Assembly (NCBI GenBank): GCA_947167725.1
Contig: CAMVJF010000125.1
Coordinates: 1-5,467, forward strand
Reading direction: 5' to 3'
DNA length: 5,467 nt
Source of the DNA: an uncultured Clostridia bacterium
GTDB taxonomy: Bacteria > Bacillota > Clostridia > Oscillospirales > Oscillospiraceae
In this document: positions 3,995 through 5,467 of the stretch, one piece after another
Numbering within the stretch: position 1 is the first letter of the stretch
Layout: every line of letters starts with the position of its first letter
Position numbers and translations under genes: made by a program
The notes under the pieces: generated by a model
Told to the model about the DNA's origin: nothing
Databases searched by the model: none
The model's input: only the letters and a program-made list of their open reading frames with translations

Positions 3995-4752
3995 AGATCG
4001 CTGTCATCACCGGAGCGTCCTCCGGCATTGGACGGGAATTCGTCTACGCCGTCGATCAAAAGTTCGGCTTCGACGAGATCTGGGTCATCGCCCGCCGCGC
4101 CGAGCGGCTTGAAGAGCTGAAGGAAAAGTGCCGCAATCCCGTGCGCCCCGTGGCGCTCGACCTCGCCTCGGACGAGGGCCCGGCGGCCTATCGCGCGCTG
4201 CTCGAGCGGGAGAAGCCCGAGATCGAGCTGCTTATCAACGCGGCGGGCTGCGGCGTGTTCGGCCCCTTTGAGGAGAAGGATCTCGACGCGCTGCTCCACA
4301 GCGCGCGGCTCAATTCCCTCGCGCTCACGGCCATGTGCCATATCTCCCTGCCCTATATGAAGAGCGGCAGCGCCATCGTCAACATGGGCTCGAACTCCTC
4401 GTGGCAGCCCGTGCCCTATCAGGCGGTCTACGGCGCGTCGAAGAGCTATGTGCTGAGCCTCTCGCGCGCGATCGGCCGCGAGCTGCGGCCGCGCGGCGTG
4501 CATGTGATGTGCGTCTGTCCCGGCTGGATCAAAACGGAGTTTCAGCAGCACGCGAAGCACGACGAGTACATCCGCTACGTCGACCGCTGGTACGGCCCCG
4601 AGGAGGTGGCCGCGCAGGCGATGGAGGATCTCGGGAAGAAAAAGAGCGTCTCCATTCTCGGCGCGCCGGTGCGGCGGCAGGTGCGGCTCGTCAAGCATCT
4701 GCCGGTGGACATGGTCATGGACATCTGGTGCAAACAGCAGGGCTTTGAATGA
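3991..4752 (+). CDS. Short-chain dehydrogenase/reductase (SDR)
   Basis: A 253-residue classical SDR oxidoreductase. TGASSGIG (7-14) is the dinucleotide-binding glycine motif, and Arg35-Arg36 after the second strand suggests NADPH preference. NAAG is at 83-86. The catalytic set is Asn108, Ser134, Tyr147 and Lys151 (YGASK). The CPGWIKTEF segment (176-184) is the usual PG loop. The substrate is unknown. The frame is open further upstream, but the start at 3991 is chosen because it begins the SDR fold, overlaps the hydrolase stop as ATGA, and has GGAGG at 3979-3983 with 7-base spacing. It is the last gene of the msrA operon and ends just before the shared terminator at 4763-4798. Confidence 0.92.
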   Translation: MKIAVITGASSGIGREFVYAVDQKFGFDEIWVIARRAERLEELKEKCRNPVRPVALDLASDEGPAAYRALLEREKPEIELLINAAGCGVFGPFEEKDLDALLHSARLNSLALTAMCHISLPYMKSGSAIVNMGSNSSWQPVPYQAVYGASKSYVLSLSRAIGRELRPRGVHVMCVCPGWIKTEFQQHAKHDEYIRYVDRWYGPEEVAAQAMEDLGKKKSVSILGAPVRRQVRLVKHLPVDMVMDIWCKQQGFE

Positions 4753-4762
4753 GCCGGACGGC

Positions 4763-4798
4763 AAAAAACGCCTTCCCCATGCGGGGAAGGCGTTTTTT
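4763..4798. terminator. Bidirectional terminator between the SDR gene and upp
   Basis: A perfect 16-base inverted repeat: AAAAAACGCCTTCCCC (4763-4778) and its complement (4783-4798) around ATGC. The A-run on one side and T-run on the other give a U-tract in both directions. It lies 10 bases after the SDR stop and 11 bases beyond the upp stop, so both convergent genes can use it. Confidence 0.93.
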
Positions 4799-4809
4799 CG
4801 TTTGTTCTT

Positions 4810-5439
4810 TTACTTGGTGCCGAAGATACGGTCGCCCGCGTCACCCAGACCCGGGACGATATAGGCGTTCGAGTTGAGGTGGTCGTCCAGCGCGGCGACG
4901 AAAATGTCGACGTCCGGGTGATCCTCCTGCATCTTCTTCACGCCCTCGGGCGCGCCGATGATGGACATGAGCTTGATGTGCTTCGCGCCGACTTCCTTGA
5001 GGAAGTCGATCGCCGCGGAGGCGGAGCCGCCGGTGGCCAGCATCGGATCGACGACGATGACGTCGCGCTCGGCGATATCGGCCGGCATCTTGAAGTAGTA
5101 CTTCACGGGCAGCTTGGTCTCGGGGTCGCGGAACAGGCCGATGTGGCCGACCTTGACGTTGGGCATCATGCTGACCATGCCGTCCACCATGCCGAGTCCG
5201 GCGCGGAGGATGGGAACGATGGCGAGCTTCTTGCCGGCGATGCGGCGGCACTTCGCCATGGCCACAGGCGTCTTGACCTCGATCTCTTCGAGGGGCAGGT
5301 CGCGGGTCGCCTCGTAGCACATCAGCATGGCGATCTCGGAAATGAGTTCACGGAATTCCTTGACGCTGGTGTTCTCGTCGCGCAGGATGGACAGCTTATG
5401 CTGGATCAGCGGGTGGTCGAATACGCATACTTTGCTCAT
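4810..5439 (-). CDS. upp: Uracil phosphoribosyltransferase
   Basis: A 209-residue pyrimidine salvage enzyme that converts uracil and PRPP to UMP and pyrophosphate in the cytoplasm. The full family length is present. Visible motifs are PILRAGLGM (76-84), the PRPP-binding loop VVDPMLATGGSA (129-140), and the characteristic C-terminus YIVPGLGDAGDRIFGTK (193-209), which includes the uracil-binding region. The start is supported by an AAGGAG site at 5448-5453 (minus strand), 8 bases upstream. Its promoter would lie beyond the right edge of the window. Convergent with the SDR gene; no sign of an attached uracil permease gene within view. Confidence 0.97.
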   Translation of the reverse strand: MSKVCVFDHPLIQHKLSILRDENTSVKEFRELISEIAMLMCYEATRDLPLEEIEVKTPVAMAKCRRIAGKKLAIVPILRAGLGMVDGMVSMMPNVKVGHIGLFRDPETKLPVKYYFKMPADIAERDVIVVDPMLATGGSASAAIDFLKEVGAKHIKLMSIIGAPEGVKKMQEDHPDVDIFVAALDDHLNSNAYIVPGLGDAGDRIFGTK

Positions 5440-5467
5440 GTCTCGATCTCCTTTTATATAATTAATA

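Noticed and set aside
5440..5467. A promoter for upp in the AT-rich right edge
   Set aside because: Only the ribosome binding site and about a dozen AT-rich bases are present. There is no room to judge -10 and -35 boxes.

Overview
The window looks like chromosomal DNA from a GC-rich, low-oxygen gut Clostridia lineage (Oscillospiraceae/Ruminococcaceae-like). This is inferred from strong AAGGAGG-type ribosome binding sites, sigma-A-type promoters with 17-base spacers, compact operons, many intrinsic terminators and the style of the proteins. No marker gene fixes the taxon.

The left edge (1-66) is the tail of an unidentified plus-strand gene, followed by a strong terminator (88-122). Next comes a minus-strand REP-associated tyrosine transposase (RAYT, 131-655). 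It is surrounded and internally invaded by three copies of a GTAG-footed palindrome, core GGGCGCTTCACGAAGCGCCC. Two copies lie in frame inside the transposase gene and one lies in its presumed 5' leader. Positions 740-1750 are visibly more AT-rich than the rest. They hold a plus-strand terminator with no obvious gene to serve, a promoter (805-833), a roughly 165-nt highly structured RNA candidate (840-1006) ending in a terminator with a competing upstream hairpin, and a gene (1056-1715) for a two-pass membrane protein with a PH-like domain and a C-terminal SHOCT motif. A short recombinase-like C-terminal remnant may lie at 1757-1822.

From about 1822 rightwards the DNA is GC-rich, ordinary housekeeping sequence. 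A minus-strand nitroreductase-family gene (1901-2716) is divergent from a plus-strand three-gene operon: msrA (2826-3320), an alpha/beta hydrolase (3317-3994) and a short-chain dehydrogenase (3991-4752). The operon genes are joined by ATGA start/stop overlaps. The two divergent promoters overlap so closely that their -10 boxes share two bases. The operon and the minus-strand upp gene (4810-5439, uracil phosphoribosyltransferase) converge on a shared bidirectional terminator (4763-4798).

Nitroreductase (FMN/NAD(P)H chemistry), MsrA (methionine sulfoxide repair), hydrolase and SDR together suggest a small redox or detoxification locus; this is inference from context. The most interesting parts are the RAYT gene carrying its own presumed repeats as coding sequence, and the structured leader/sRNA in front of the SHOCT membrane protein.
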